Notes: generated by a model from the sequence alone, not told the origin. A stretch of DNA of 9,858 nt from Magnetococcales bacterium (GCA_015229045.1 JADGCJ010000121.1:1-9858), one strand, 5' to 3'. Counted from the stretch's first letter, positions 1-6,545 are shown. Numbers and translations: made by a program.

Positions 1-68
1 TCTGTCCTGGACCTGTCCGGTCGCCAGTCCCCTGGACCCCGATTCGTTGCCAGGTACTGAATAGTTAC
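1..68 (+). repeat. Dispersed intergenic repeat, copy A (left inverted repeat)
   Basis: The first 40 nt match 6618-6657 at 39 of 40 positions. The whole element also matches the reverse complement of 9774-9843. The shared right-hand end is GGTACTGAATAGTTAC at 53-68, against GGTACTGAATAGTCAC in the inverted copy. The left end of the element is cut by the window edge: in the other two copies a CCAGGAC arm precedes the first TCTGTCCTGG and forms a hairpin with it. Copies A and C are inverted relative to each other. No open reading frame or transposase is associated, so this is most likely a dispersed, MITE- or REP-like intergenic element. Confidence 0.75.
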
Positions 69-90
69 CAAGAAAAAAGGTTTTTGCACC

Positions 91-387
91 ATGACCAACA
101 CCCTCTCGCCAGATGCCCCTGAACGACTGGCCTGGCTGGAAAACCAGGTGGCTCGAACCCTGGACGACAACGAATTTTCAATATTGACGACCCGGCAAAG
201 AAAACGTTTAATCCCCCTGGTCGCGAAACGTCTCAAGCGTGCCAAGAGAGTGGACGCCTCGGTCATCATCGCCGAACTCTACCTTCTCCGTCGCCAGACA
301 CCCGAGTTGTTTCGTCTCGAAACAGCCATCGAAGAGCTGCATGAACCACCTTGTGCCCATCCTGATCGACAGACGCTTGAAAGGTAA
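91..387 (+). CDS. Small basic hypothetical protein, first gene of a three-gene cluster
   Basis: A 98-residue protein that I do not recognise. It appears soluble and mostly helical. An acidic N-terminal third is followed by a strongly basic stretch (residues about 35-53, including RQRKR and KRLKRAKR) and then an amphipathic helix (residues about 57-85). No signal peptide or membrane segment is visible. The basic patch could bind nucleic acid or an acidic partner, but that is inference. The ATG at 91 has only a weak AAGG-type ribosome binding site about 11 nt upstream. The stop codon lies 6 bp before the next gene, whose ribosome binding site overlaps the last codons here, so the two are probably co-transcribed and translationally coupled. 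The gene begins just 22 bp after repeat copy A, so its promoter must lie in or beyond that repeat. Confidence 0.7.
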   Translation: MTNTLSPDAPERLAWLENQVARTLDDNEFSILTTRQRKRLIPLVAKRLKRAKRVDASVIIAELYLLRRQTPELFRLETAIEELHEPPCAHPDRQTLER

Positions 388-393
388 CTCCCC

Positions 394-1014
394 ATGCTCG
401 AAACCACCCAACCCGGGAAGTCGTTCCCCCTTTCCATACCCCTGATCGCGGAGGGAGCCGACCCCAATCCGCTGGCACCGGAAAGGAGTTGGAAGGAGAA
501 GCTCTCCTCGCTGGCCGATGCAGGCAAGGCGGGCCGATGGACCGAGGTGCTGCAACTTTTGACCGAACTTTCGACGAGTCGGCGTTTTCCCCATACGCAC
601 AAAGCCGTGGCTCAACGCGCCTGGGTAGCTCTCAAAAGCGGTGTCCCGGCCATCGCTGTCGTCACAGCCCTGCGCGAGGTGGTGATGACCATTGGACCCC
701 AGCATGAACTCGCCGCGCCCATGGGTGCCCTGGCCTACTTCATGGCGCGTCACCGCAAGGGAGACGAGACCGAACGTGAGTTTGCTGTGGTCCAGTCCCA
801 GCAGTTGCTGCACCTGATTTGTGCAGCACAAAAAGTTCAGGAAGGAGACCAGGCCTTTCGGGATTGGGTCAGCGTCAATCGCCTGGAGGAACCCGACTAC
901 TACCTGCCCAGAGTCATCGATGGACTGGACGTGATGGTCATGGGTGACTGGTGGTTCGACCGCCACGCCTTGCAGGAAGAACTCAACGCCATCAACCAGG
1001 AGAGCGCTGCGTAA
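394..1014 (+). CDS. Hypothetical helical protein, second gene of the cluster
   Basis: A 206-residue protein that I cannot assign to a family. It reads as all-helical. Residues about 33-60 (LSSLADAGKAGRWTEVLQLL and following) resemble a TPR/Sel1-like helical hairpin, and residues 75-130 continue as amphipathic helices with Ala- and Met-rich faces. The C-terminal part holds a tryptophan pair (GDWWFDR, about residues 185-191). No signal peptide, membrane helix or catalytic motif is visible. The start is supported by AAGG at 381-384, nine bases before the ATG. The gene starts 6 bp after the preceding stop, and its own stop is 1 bp before the next start codon, so the three genes very probably form one operon. 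A scaffold or adaptor role working with the DUF349-like neighbour is plausible but unproven. Confidence 0.75.
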   Translation: MLETTQPGKSFPLSIPLIAEGADPNPLAPERSWKEKLSSLADAGKAGRWTEVLQLLTELSTSRRFPHTHKAVAQRAWVALKSGVPAIAVVTALREVVMTIGPQHELAAPMGALAYFMARHRKGDETEREFAVVQSQQLLHLICAAQKVQEGDQAFRDWVSVNRLEEPDYYLPRVIDGLDVMVMGDWWFDRHALQEELNAINQESAA

Positions 1015-1015
1015 T

Positions 1016-1546
1016 ATGGAAGAACAGGATCAGGATAACCACAAGTTTCGTCTGATCAACCGCGTCCGCAAGGAGATGCTGGTACGTACCGCCGAAAATC
1101 TCATCCACTCGCAAGATTGGCGGACCACTGGAAGAACCTTGCGCCGCATCATGAATCAACTGCGTGGTATCCCCTCGGCTGGTGACGAGGAGGACAGTCG
1201 CCTCTGGGCACGTTTTCAGAGCGCCTATCAAATCTATCTGGATCGACGCGCCCAGGATTTTGATCAGGGCCAGCAGGTGAAGTTGGCCCAGGTACGCGGG
1301 GAGATTCTGGAACGCCAGCGACAGACTGTCCTGCTCGAACAGGCCATTCACAGCGCCCAAGGTCGGGTCAAGAGCTTTGAGGATCGGTTGCACGACGTCC
1401 CCCCCGGTCCCCACCAGGAGGTCATACGCGACTTCATTGCCGACACCATTCGACTGGTCAAAGTCGACACGACCATGAAGGAGCAGGAGCTGCGAGATCT
1501 GGAACGCTCCCTCGCTGAACTCAGCGACCGCGTCCACGGTTTTTAA
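1016..1546 (+). CDS. DUF349-like coiled-coil protein, third gene of the cluster
   Basis: A 176-residue protein. Residues about 34-80 match the pattern of DUF349 repeats: a Trp start (DWRTTGRTLRRIMNQLRGI), then a short acidic loop (GDEEDS), then LWARFQSAYQIYLDRR. Residues about 85-173 form a long, charged helical region likely to be a coiled coil, with heptad-like Leu/Val/Ile spacing broken by a PPGP turn near 129-132. DUF349 proteins are poorly understood; several sit near nucleic-acid-related functions. The frame stays open upstream to an ATG at 944, but that would overlap the previous gene by about 70 bp. The ATG at 1016 is preferred: it lies directly after the previous stop and has AGGAG about 13 nt upstream. 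The DUF349 assignment is by motif recognition only; the function is unknown. Confidence 0.75.
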   Translation: MEEQDQDNHKFRLINRVRKEMLVRTAENLIHSQDWRTTGRTLRRIMNQLRGIPSAGDEEDSRLWARFQSAYQIYLDRRAQDFDQGQQVKLAQVRGEILERQRQTVLLEQAIHSAQGRVKSFEDRLHDVPPGPHQEVIRDFIADTIRLVKVDTTMKEQELRDLERSLAELSDRVHGF

Positions 1547-1579
1547 TGTCGGCCTGCAGACGATAGTGGTTTTATAATC

Positions 1580-1600
1580 ACAGCCATCCCGGTTGGCTGT
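1580..1600 (+). terminator. Short hairpin downstream of the three-gene cluster, weak terminator candidate
   Basis: ACAGCCA at 1580-1586 pairs with TGGCTGT at 1594-1600 around a 7-nt loop, 34 bp after the stop of the DUF349-like gene. No U-tract follows, so this is not a classic intrinsic terminator. It may only protect the transcript's 3' end or assist factor-dependent termination. Confidence 0.3.
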
Positions 1601-1664
1601 CCCGTTGTCCCTCGTTTCACGGCCCACGGCAAATTCTGGTCGCCGGGCACTCTCCCCCCTCGTC

Positions 1665-1698
1665 AAAAAAAAGGAGATGACCCAAAGCGGCCATCTCC
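1665..1698 (-). terminator. Rho-independent terminator of the Lys/His-rich gene
   Basis: Read on the minus strand, GGAGATG (1698-1692) pairs perfectly with CATCTCC (1679-1673) around a 12-nt loop. It is followed at once by eight T residues (1672-1665). This is a textbook intrinsic terminator about 45 bp after the stop codon at 1742, and it supports the minus-strand gene as a real transcription unit. Confidence 0.85.
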
Positions 1699-1741
1699 CT
1701 TGATCCGTGCCAACACACCCCGGACCGTCAGAGAACCCCGA

Positions 1742-2008
1742 TCACATGGGGGGGGGAACGGGCATTCTCTTTTTGGCCTTGTGCGCTTTGGCCTTATGTT
1801 TCTTGCTGGCTTTCTTCTTATGCTTCTTCTTTTTGACGTGTTTTTTCTTCTTGACGTGTTGACGACCATCCTGATGGCTGTCGAAACCCTGATCATAGGA
1901 TTGCGCCCCCCCATCCAGGGCCAGAGCAGGCGTGGCCGGCAAAGCAAGAAGAGCCGCTGAAACGACAACAGCGGCAATCAATCGGGGTACTGAACAGGAC
2001 CTGAGCAT
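1742..2008 (-). CDS. Small exported Lys/His-rich polycationic protein
   Basis: About 88 residues. A signal peptide is clear: an Arg-containing N-terminus, a hydrophobic core (LIAAVVVSAALLAL) and an AxA-type cleavage site after PATPALA. The mature part starts LDGG and carries a low-complexity tail with 18 Lys and 6 His (KKKKHVKKKKHKKK, then KKHKAKAHKAKK), ending in MPVPPPM. A perfect AGGAGG lies at 2018-2013. Two ATGs follow in tandem (2011 and 2008). The second is only 4 nt from the ribosome binding site but the first is just 1 nt away, so 2008 is the more likely start. The product is probably periplasmic or secreted and may bind polyanions (DNA, phosphate polymers, LPS, silica or acidic glycans) or metals through His; this is inference. 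It loosely resembles acid-shock or histone-like tails. It is a single gene with its own terminator, divergent from the aminotransferase operon. Confidence 0.75.
   Translation of the reverse strand: MLRSCSVPRLIAAVVVSAALLALPATPALALDGGAQSYDQGFDSHQDGRQHVKKKKHVKKKKHKKKASKKHKAKAHKAKKRMPVPPPM
1748..1756. repeat. Nine-base G/C homopolymer in the 3' end of the Lys/His-rich gene
   Basis: A run of nine G (nine C on the coding strand) encodes the Pro codons before the final Met. Slippage here would change only the extreme C-terminus and stop position of the small exported protein. Confidence 0.6.
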
Positions 2009-2173
2009 CATACCTCCTAGAAGAATATCGAAATTGAACCCAATTCTGTCATTGTCGCATTGAAAACGACCCTTTTTCCAACATTTTTTTCATGCCACCA
2101 GACCGCGAAACCCGGCCGGGACAAAAAAAGAGTCGATGCAGACTGGAAAAATAAGCGTTTGATCGTCACAATA

Positions 2174-2194
2174 CACGGAAAAAAACCTTCCGTG
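2174..2194 (+). promoter_or_regulatory. Leader hairpin upstream of the aminotransferase operon
   Basis: CACGGAA (2174-2180) pairs perfectly with TTCCGTG (2188-2194) around an A-rich 7-nt loop. The hairpin ends about 30 bp before the ATG at 2226. It would lie in the 5' untranslated region or promoter of the operon. No U-tract follows, so it is not an intrinsic terminator. It could be an operator or an mRNA-stability element; which one cannot be told from sequence alone. Confidence 0.35.
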
Positions 2195-2225
2195 AAGGCT
2201 GCTCGAACCGGCTGGGAGAAAATAG

Positions 2226-3404
2226 ATGGTGGATCAGCAAAAAAGATTCCGTGCCCTTATGGATATAACCCGGCGTCCGCCAATCTCTTTTGCCGGTGGT
2301 CAGGGGGACTGGCTGGTCGATCGGGAGGGCAACCGCTATCTGGATTTTATTCAGGGGTGGGCGGTCAACGCGCTCGGGCACTGTCCTGCCGCTTTGGTCT
2401 CTGCCATCAGTCGACAGGTTGCCACCCTGATCAATTGCAGCCCGGCCTATTTCAACGAATCCGCCCTCGCCTTGGCTGACCGCTTGATCCGTCACAGCTG
2501 CTTTGATCGGGTCTTTTTCTGCAACAGCGGTGCCGAAGCCAATGAAGGGGCCATCAAACTGGCCCGCAAGTGGGGTGCTCTCCATCGCGATGGAGCGTAT
2601 GAAATCATCACCTTCGACCACGGTTTTCATGGCCGGACCCTGGCCACCATGTCGGCTTCAGGTAAACCCAACTGGCAAGAGCTGTTTGAACCCAAAGTCC
2701 CCGGTTTCCACAAGGTCACCCTCAACGACCTGGATACGGTACGACAGGCCTGTACCCCCAAAACGGCAGCTGTCATGCTGGAACCGATCCAGGGCGAGGC
2801 CGGCGTCTTCCCGACCACCGACATTTTCATGCGTGAACTGCGCACCTTCACCCGCAGGGAAAACCTCCTGCTGATCGTCGATGAAATCCAGACCGGCATG
2901 GGCCGCACCGGACGGTTATTCGCCTATGAACACCCTGATATCGAGCCGGATATCATGACTCTCGGCAAGGGGATGGGCGGCGGAGTACCTCTGGCGGCCC
3001 TGCTCTGCCGGGAGGAGGTCGCCTGCTTCGAATATGGCGATCAGGGAGGAACATTCAACGGCAACTCCCTGATGACGGCCGCCGGTCTGGCTGTCATCGA
3101 TGAGATCCTGAAACCAGGCTTTCTGGAACAGGTCAATGCCCAAGGGTTGTACCTGCGACAAGCGCTCGAAACCATGGCAGAAAAACATGGCCTGGGGCCT
3201 GTCCGTGGCCGGGGGTTGTTGCTGGCCATGGACCTGAACAAACCCATTGGCGCCGAAGTGACGGAAAAAGCCCTGGAGCGACGTCTCCTGCTCAACTCCC
3301 CCCGCCTGGACTCACTGCGCTTCATGCCAGCCCTGAACGTGTCGCGAGACTCCATCGACCGGATGATTGCCACCCTCTCGGCTATTCTGGCGGAGCTTTC
3401 TTGA
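2226..3404 (+). CDS. argD: Class III PLP aminotransferase, acetylornithine transaminase type
   Basis: A 392-residue fold-type I PLP enzyme, full length for the family. Visible motifs are [12 protein letters not shown] (41-52), the phosphate-binding [18 protein letters not shown] (100-117), [15 protein letters not shown] (134-148), EPIQGEAG (186-193), [11 protein letters not shown] (219-229, whose Asp219 contacts the PLP ring nitrogen), the Schiff-base Lys248 in [16 protein letters not shown], and [10 protein letters not shown] (271-280). The pattern closely resembles acetylornithine transaminases of Betaproteobacteria, which convert N-acetylornithine and 2-oxoglutarate to the semialdehyde and glutamate, or the reverse. 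Related enzymes use succinyl-diaminopimelate, GABA or other omega-amines, so the substrate is not certain. GGGAGA about 7 nt upstream supports the ATG at 2226. It is the first gene of a four-gene operon ending in a carbamoyltransferase (45 bp gap to the next gene), so a role in the same product is possible. Confidence 0.9.
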   Translation: MVDQQKRFRALMDITRRPPISFAGGQGDWLVDREGNRYLDFIQGWAVNALGHCPAALVSAISRQVATLINCSPAYFNESALALADRLIRHSCFDRVFFCNSGAEANEGAIKLARKWGALHRDGAYEIITFDHGFHGRTLATMSASGKPNWQELFEPKVPGFHKVTLNDLDTVRQACTPKTAAVMLEPIQGEAGVFPTTDIFMRELRTFTRRENLLLIVDEIQTGMGRTGRLFAYEHPDIEPDIMTLGKGMGGGVPLAALLCREEVACFEYGDQGGTFNGNSLMTAAGLAVIDEILKPGFLEQVNAQGLYLRQALETMAEKHGLGPVRGRGLLLAMDLNKPIGAEVTEKALERRLLLNSPRLDSLRFMPALNVSRDSIDRMIATLSAILAELS

Positions 3405-3449
3405 CCATCAACAAACCATCAACAATTGATCGGACGACAGGATCCCAGG

Positions 3450-3851
3450 ATGACGACACCACCCGAAAAAACCAGCTCGGACAGAGTGTTTGGTCTTGTC
3501 TTTTCGGCGATTTTTGCCGCAATCGGCGTTTGGCCACTCCTGCACGGCCAGCCACCGCAACTCTTTTTTCTGGCGGCAGGTGGTTTGTTGTCGATCGTGG
3601 CTCTTGTTGTTCCCAAAATGTTGCATCCTTGCAACCAGCTCTGGACCTCTTTCGGTGACCTGCTCCACCGGGTGATGACGCCCCTCATCATGGGTCTGAT
3701 GTTCTTTGTGGTGATGACCCCCCTTGGCCTGCTCATGCGTCTCGCGGGCAAGGATGGGTTGCGTCTGCGTATCGACAAAGCCGCGACCAGCTACTGGATC
3801 CCCCGCACCCCCCCCGGCCCGGAACCAGAGAGCTGCAAGAATCAGTTTTGA
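3450..3851 (+). CDS. SxtJ-family membrane protein
   Basis: A 133-residue integral membrane protein with three hydrophobic segments (residues about 13-32, 37-55 and 78-97). A conserved-looking C-terminal block reads MTPLGLLMRLAGKDGLRLR followed by KAATSYWIPR. This tail, together with the LHPCNQLWTSFGDLLHRVMTP segment, is typical of the SxtJ family, named from the saxitoxin cluster, where the gene accompanies an O-carbamoyltransferase. Its molecular function is unknown; it is thought to be a partner of the carbamoyltransferase. The frame also opens at a TTG at 3426, but the ATG at 3450 is preferred because AGGA lies about 7 nt upstream and the extra residues look unlike the family. The spacing (45 bp before, 42 bp after) fits an operon. 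Confidence 0.85.
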   Translation: MTTPPEKTSSDRVFGLVFSAIFAAIGVWPLLHGQPPQLFFLAAGGLLSIVALVVPKMLHPCNQLWTSFGDLLHRVMTPLIMGLMFFVVMTPLGLLMRLAGKDGLRLRIDKAATSYWIPRTPPGPEPESCKNQF

Positions 3852-3893
3852 TCTGCATTCCTGGGGATTTGTGCAAACAAAGGAGGTTTGACC

Positions 3894-4043
3894 ATGTCGT
3901 TTTTTTCTGAATTCTGGGCCTTTCTGCGGATACGAAAAAAATTCTGGCTGCTTCCCGTCATCGTTTTATTCGGGTTGTTTGGTGCACTTCTCGTTTTCAG
4001 CCAGGGTTCGGTCCTGGCGCCATTCATCTACACCCTTTATTGA
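3894..4043 (+). CDS. DUF5989-family 49-residue membrane peptide (SxtK-like)
   Basis: The peptide begins MSFFSEFWAFLRIRKKFWLL, followed by one hydrophobic helix (about residues 18-36) and the tail QGSVLAPFIYTLY. It is short enough to be missed by gene finders with a larger length cut-off. A perfect AGGAGG at 3881-3886 with a 7-nt spacer makes the ATG at 3894 convincing. The FWAFLRxRKKFWLLP pattern and the APFIYTL ending are typical of DUF5989 proteins, which sit beside SxtJ-family and carbamoyltransferase genes. The small sxtK of saxitoxin clusters may be the same type, but I recall this from memory. It is a single-pass protein, probably with its basic N-terminus in the cytoplasm, and likely helps anchor or shape the membrane complex with SxtJ and the carbamoyltransferase. 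The role is inferred from context. Confidence 0.87.
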   Translation: MSFFSEFWAFLRIRKKFWLLPVIVLFGLFGALLVFSQGSVLAPFIYTLY

Positions 4044-4082
4044 CCAGGATCGATCAGTCCATCAGCCTTTTCGGGAGGAGTT

Positions 4083-5918
4083 GTGCGGATACTCGGTATC
4101 TCCGCTTTTTATCACGACAGCGCCGCTGCCCTGGTGCGCGATGGTGTCATCGTCGCTGCCGCCCAGGAGGAGCGCTTCACACGCAAAAAACATGACGCCG
4201 ACTTTCCCGGCCACGCCATCCAATTCTGTCTGGACCAGGAGGGAGTCACCCTGAATGACATTGATTTTGTGGCATTCTATGACAAACCCTTCCTCAAGTT
4301 TGAACGGCTTCTGGAGAGCTACCTGACCTTTGCCCCCAAAGGGTTCAAATCCTTTTTGGCTGCCATGCCGATCTGGATCAAGGAGAAGCTCTTTCAAAAA
4401 AAACTCATGATCGACCTGCTCTCCGGACTGGGCGGTACCCCCTTCGCGGAAGAGCGCCTGTTGTTTCTGGAGCATCACCAGAGTCATGCCGCAAGCGCCT
4501 TTTATCCCTCCCCCTTCCCCTCCGCCCTGGTGTTGACCATGGACGGCGTCGGTGAGTGGACCACCACCTCTGCGGCCATCGGCGATGGCCATCGTCTGGA
4601 AATATTCAAGGAGATCCACTTTCCCCACTCTCTGGGTCTGCTCTATTCGGCCTTCACCTACTACACCGGCTTTCGTGTCAACTCCGGTGAATACAAAGTG
4701 ATGGGGTTGGCTCCCTATGGAGAACCGCGTTATGTGCCACACATATTGGAACACCTGATCGACCTGAAGGCCGATGGCTCTTTTCGCTTGAATCTCGACT
4801 ATTTTGACTATTGCACCGGCCTGACCATGACCAATGCCAGATTCGCTGCGCTGTTCGGCGGACCGCCCCGCTCTCCGGAGGATCCTCTGGAGCAGCGTCA
4901 CATGGATCTGGCCACGTCGGTTCAAGTGGTCATCGAAGAGGCCATGCTGCGCCTCACCCGCGCCCTGGGTCACGAAACCGGCCAGAAAAATCTCTGCCTG
5001 GCCGGTGGCGTGGCTCTCAACTGTGTGGCCAATGGTAAAATCTTGCGCGATGGCCAGTTTGATGACATCTGGATCCAACCCGCCTCCGGAGATGCCGGGG
5101 GTGCCCTGGGAGCAGCCCTGGGGGCCTACTACGGGTACCAGGGCAAACCTCGCTCTGTGCAGGGAAAAACCGACGCCATGCAGGGCAGTTATCTCGGACC
5201 GGAGTTTTCCCAAAGCGCGATTGAACAGCGCCTGACTTCCGAGGGAGCCACCTTCACGACCCTGAACGATGCCGACCTCCTGGAGGCCAGCGTCACTGCC
5301 CTGGAGGCAGGACAGGCCCTGGGTTGGTTCCAAGGACGCATGGAGTTCGGTCCGCGTGCTTTGGGCAACCGTTCCATCCTGGGGGATCCCCGTTCGCCAT
5401 CCATGCAAAAAACATTGAATATAAAGGTTAAATTTAGAGAATCATTCCGTCCTTTTGCCCCTTCCATCCTGCGGGAAGATGTCAACGAGTGGTTCGATCT
5501 CCAGGGTGACAGCCCCTACATGCTGCTCGTCGATACGGTTGCCGAAAGCCGCCGACTCCCCCAGCCCGACGCTGCCCATAAACTGTTTGGCATCGACAAA
5601 CTCAAGCTCCCCCGCTCGACGATTCCAGCGGTCACCCATGTCGATTATTCGGCCCGGATTCAAACCGTCCACCGGGAGACCAACCCCCGGTATCACGCCC
5701 TGCTCTCCCGTTTCAAGGCCAGAACGGGGTGTCCGCTCCTGGTCAACACCAGCTTCAACGTGCGTGGTGAACCGATCGTCTGCACCCCGGAAGAGGCCTT
5801 TCAGCGCTTCATGCGCACCAACATCGAGACTCTGGTGGTCGGCAACTGTTTCCTGCGCAAAGAAGAGCAGAAACCATCGACAGTTCCACCTCACCGGGAG
5901 CAGTTTGCCCCGGATTGA
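4083..5918 (+). CDS. Carbamoyltransferase, NodU/TobZ/SxtI family
   Basis: A 611-residue two-domain O-carbamoyltransferase, full length. The N-terminal Kae1-like domain starts MRILGISAFYHDSAAALV. It has EEHHQSH-type metal ligands as EHHQSHAASAFYPS (130-143), MDGVGEW (153-159), NSGEYKVMGLAPYG (200-213), LAGGVALNCVANGKIL (307-321) and QPASGDAGGALGAAL (332-346). The C-terminal YrdC-like domain has GRMEFGPRALGNRSILGDPR (418-437) and NTSFNVRGEPIVCTP (555-569). Family members use carbamoyl phosphate and ATP to form a carbamoyl-adenylate, then transfer the carbamoyl group to a hydroxyl of an antibiotic, Nod factor, toxin or sugar. The acceptor is unknown here. The start is GTG at 4083, with GGGAGGAG just upstream and the family's usual N-terminus. 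With the SxtJ and DUF5989 genes it forms the usual trio, 39 bp apart. Codons 443-454 are unusually AT-rich. Confidence 0.93.
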   Translation: MRILGISAFYHDSAAALVRDGVIVAAAQEERFTRKKHDADFPGHAIQFCLDQEGVTLNDIDFVAFYDKPFLKFERLLESYLTFAPKGFKSFLAAMPIWIKEKLFQKKLMIDLLSGLGGTPFAEERLLFLEHHQSHAASAFYPSPFPSALVLTMDGVGEWTTTSAAIGDGHRLEIFKEIHFPHSLGLLYSAFTYYTGFRVNSGEYKVMGLAPYGEPRYVPHILEHLIDLKADGSFRLNLDYFDYCTGLTMTNARFAALFGGPPRSPEDPLEQRHMDLATSVQVVIEEAMLRLTRALGHETGQKNLCLAGGVALNCVANGKILRDGQFDDIWIQPASGDAGGALGAALGAYYGYQGKPRSVQGKTDAMQGSYLGPEFSQSAIEQRLTSEGATFTTLNDADLLEASVTALEAGQALGWFQGRMEFGPRALGNRSILGDPRSPSMQKTLNIKVKFRESFRPFAPSILREDVNEWFDLQGDSPYMLLVDTVAESRRLPQPDAAHKLFGIDKLKLPRSTIPAVTHVDYSARIQTVHRETNPRYHALLSRFKARTGCPLLVNTSFNVRGEPIVCTPEEAFQRFMRTNIETLVVGNCFLRKEEQKPSTVPPHREQFAPD

Positions 5919-5933
5919 GCAGCCTCGGCACAA

Positions 5934-6404
5934 TCAGGAGTAGGGTCCGAGATGCGGGCGCTCCCGGCGACGAAAAAAGGGGACGTAGGTGACATCCAGC
6001 TGCTGAATATGGTCAAAAAGAGCCGTCTTCAGCGCCAGTGCCCTGTTTTGACAATGGGTCAGATCCCGGCTCGAGGCACGGCGCCGAAACAGGGTCAACT
6101 CGGCGACCAGCCGCTGATGAGCCTGTTTGTGGGAGAGCAGATCCGGATAGTGCTCCTCGCGCATCGACTCCTCCTCGCTGGCGAACAGGCCGCACCCATA
6201 AATCTCCAGCTGTTTGGCCAGACTGAGCAGGGCGAGCCAACCCTTGTCCCGATCCTCCGCGTCGGCGAGGCTTGCCATCTCACGGTTGATCTCCAGGATT
6301 AAATCCATCAAGTGCTCATGGGCCTGATCGAACCGCTCGATGCCCAGTTTCGTCATCTCTTGAAACCATGCCCTCCTGGTCTCTTCCCAAGAATCGATCA
6401 CCAT
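5934..6404 (-). CDS. Bacteriohemerythrin lacking one iron-ligand histidine
   Basis: A 156-residue four-helix hemerythrin-like protein. Lining it up by motif against the canonical diiron ligands gives: His29 in FDQAHEHL; Glu77 in FASEEESM; His92 and His96 in LLSHKQAHQRL; His132 and Asp137 in DHIQQLDVTYVPFF. The usual HFxxEE histidine on the second helix is Leu73 here (CGLFASEEE), so six of the seven ligands are present. Bacteriohemerythrins bind or sense O2, or carry it to oxidases; loss of this His should alter the iron site, so the role could be sensing, NO/peroxide chemistry or iron storage. The ATG at 6404 has AAGGA 8 nt upstream. It is convergent with the carbamoyltransferase, only 15 bp between stops, with no visible terminator. 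It is a stand-alone domain with no signalling output fused. Confidence 0.85.
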   Translation of the reverse strand: MVIDSWEETRRAWFQEMTKLGIERFDQAHEHLMDLILEINREMASLADAEDRDKGWLALLSLAKQLEIYGCGLFASEEESMREEHYPDLLSHKQAHQRLVAELTLFRRRASSRDLTHCQNRALALKTALFDHIQQLDVTYVPFFRRRERPHLGPYS

Positions 6405-6449
6405 GAAAATATTCCTTTCAATTACCCTGCATCAACCGACAGCACACCC

Positions 6450-6463
6450 CCTCTCCAGAGAGG
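6450..6463. promoter_or_regulatory. Short palindrome upstream of the hemerythrin gene
   Basis: CCTCTC-CA-GAGAGG is a perfect 6+6 inverted repeat centred about 52 bp upstream of the hemerythrin start. The position suits an operator, but chance occurrence cannot be excluded and no promoter motif could be fixed nearby. Confidence 0.25.
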
Positions 6464-6545
6464 TCGGCCCTGCTCTTGAACCGCGTCTATTTTGGAACAT
6501 ACAGCTTTTTTGCGATCGAGAAAAATGCCGACATGAAAGGCTTTA

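Noticed and set aside
208..966. 252-codon minus-strand frame opposite the first two cluster genes
   Set aside because: It spans two plus-strand genes that have sensible ribosome binding sites and tight operon spacing; the antisense protein shows no family features.
992..1666. 224-codon minus-strand frame opposite the DUF349-like gene
   Set aside because: It overlaps fully with the better-supported plus-strand gene and runs into the terminator region.
1700..1960. Hydrophobic plus-strand frame that resembles a small membrane protein
   Set aside because: Its hydrophobic stretch is simply the antisense of the Lys codons (AAA/AAG read as TTT/CTT). The minus strand has the signal peptide, the AGGAGG and the terminator.
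2024..2052. Promoter for the Lys/His-rich gene: ATGACA, 17-bp spacer, GATATT on the minus strand
   Set aside because: The predicted start site would fall inside or right at the ribosome binding site, leaving almost no leader, and the -10 match is poor.
4062..5408. Long (448-codon) minus-strand open frame opposite the carbamoyltransferase
   Set aside because: The plus-strand frame has all the family motifs. The antisense product has no recognisable domain and low-complexity Gly/Gln-rich composition typical of an antisense shadow.
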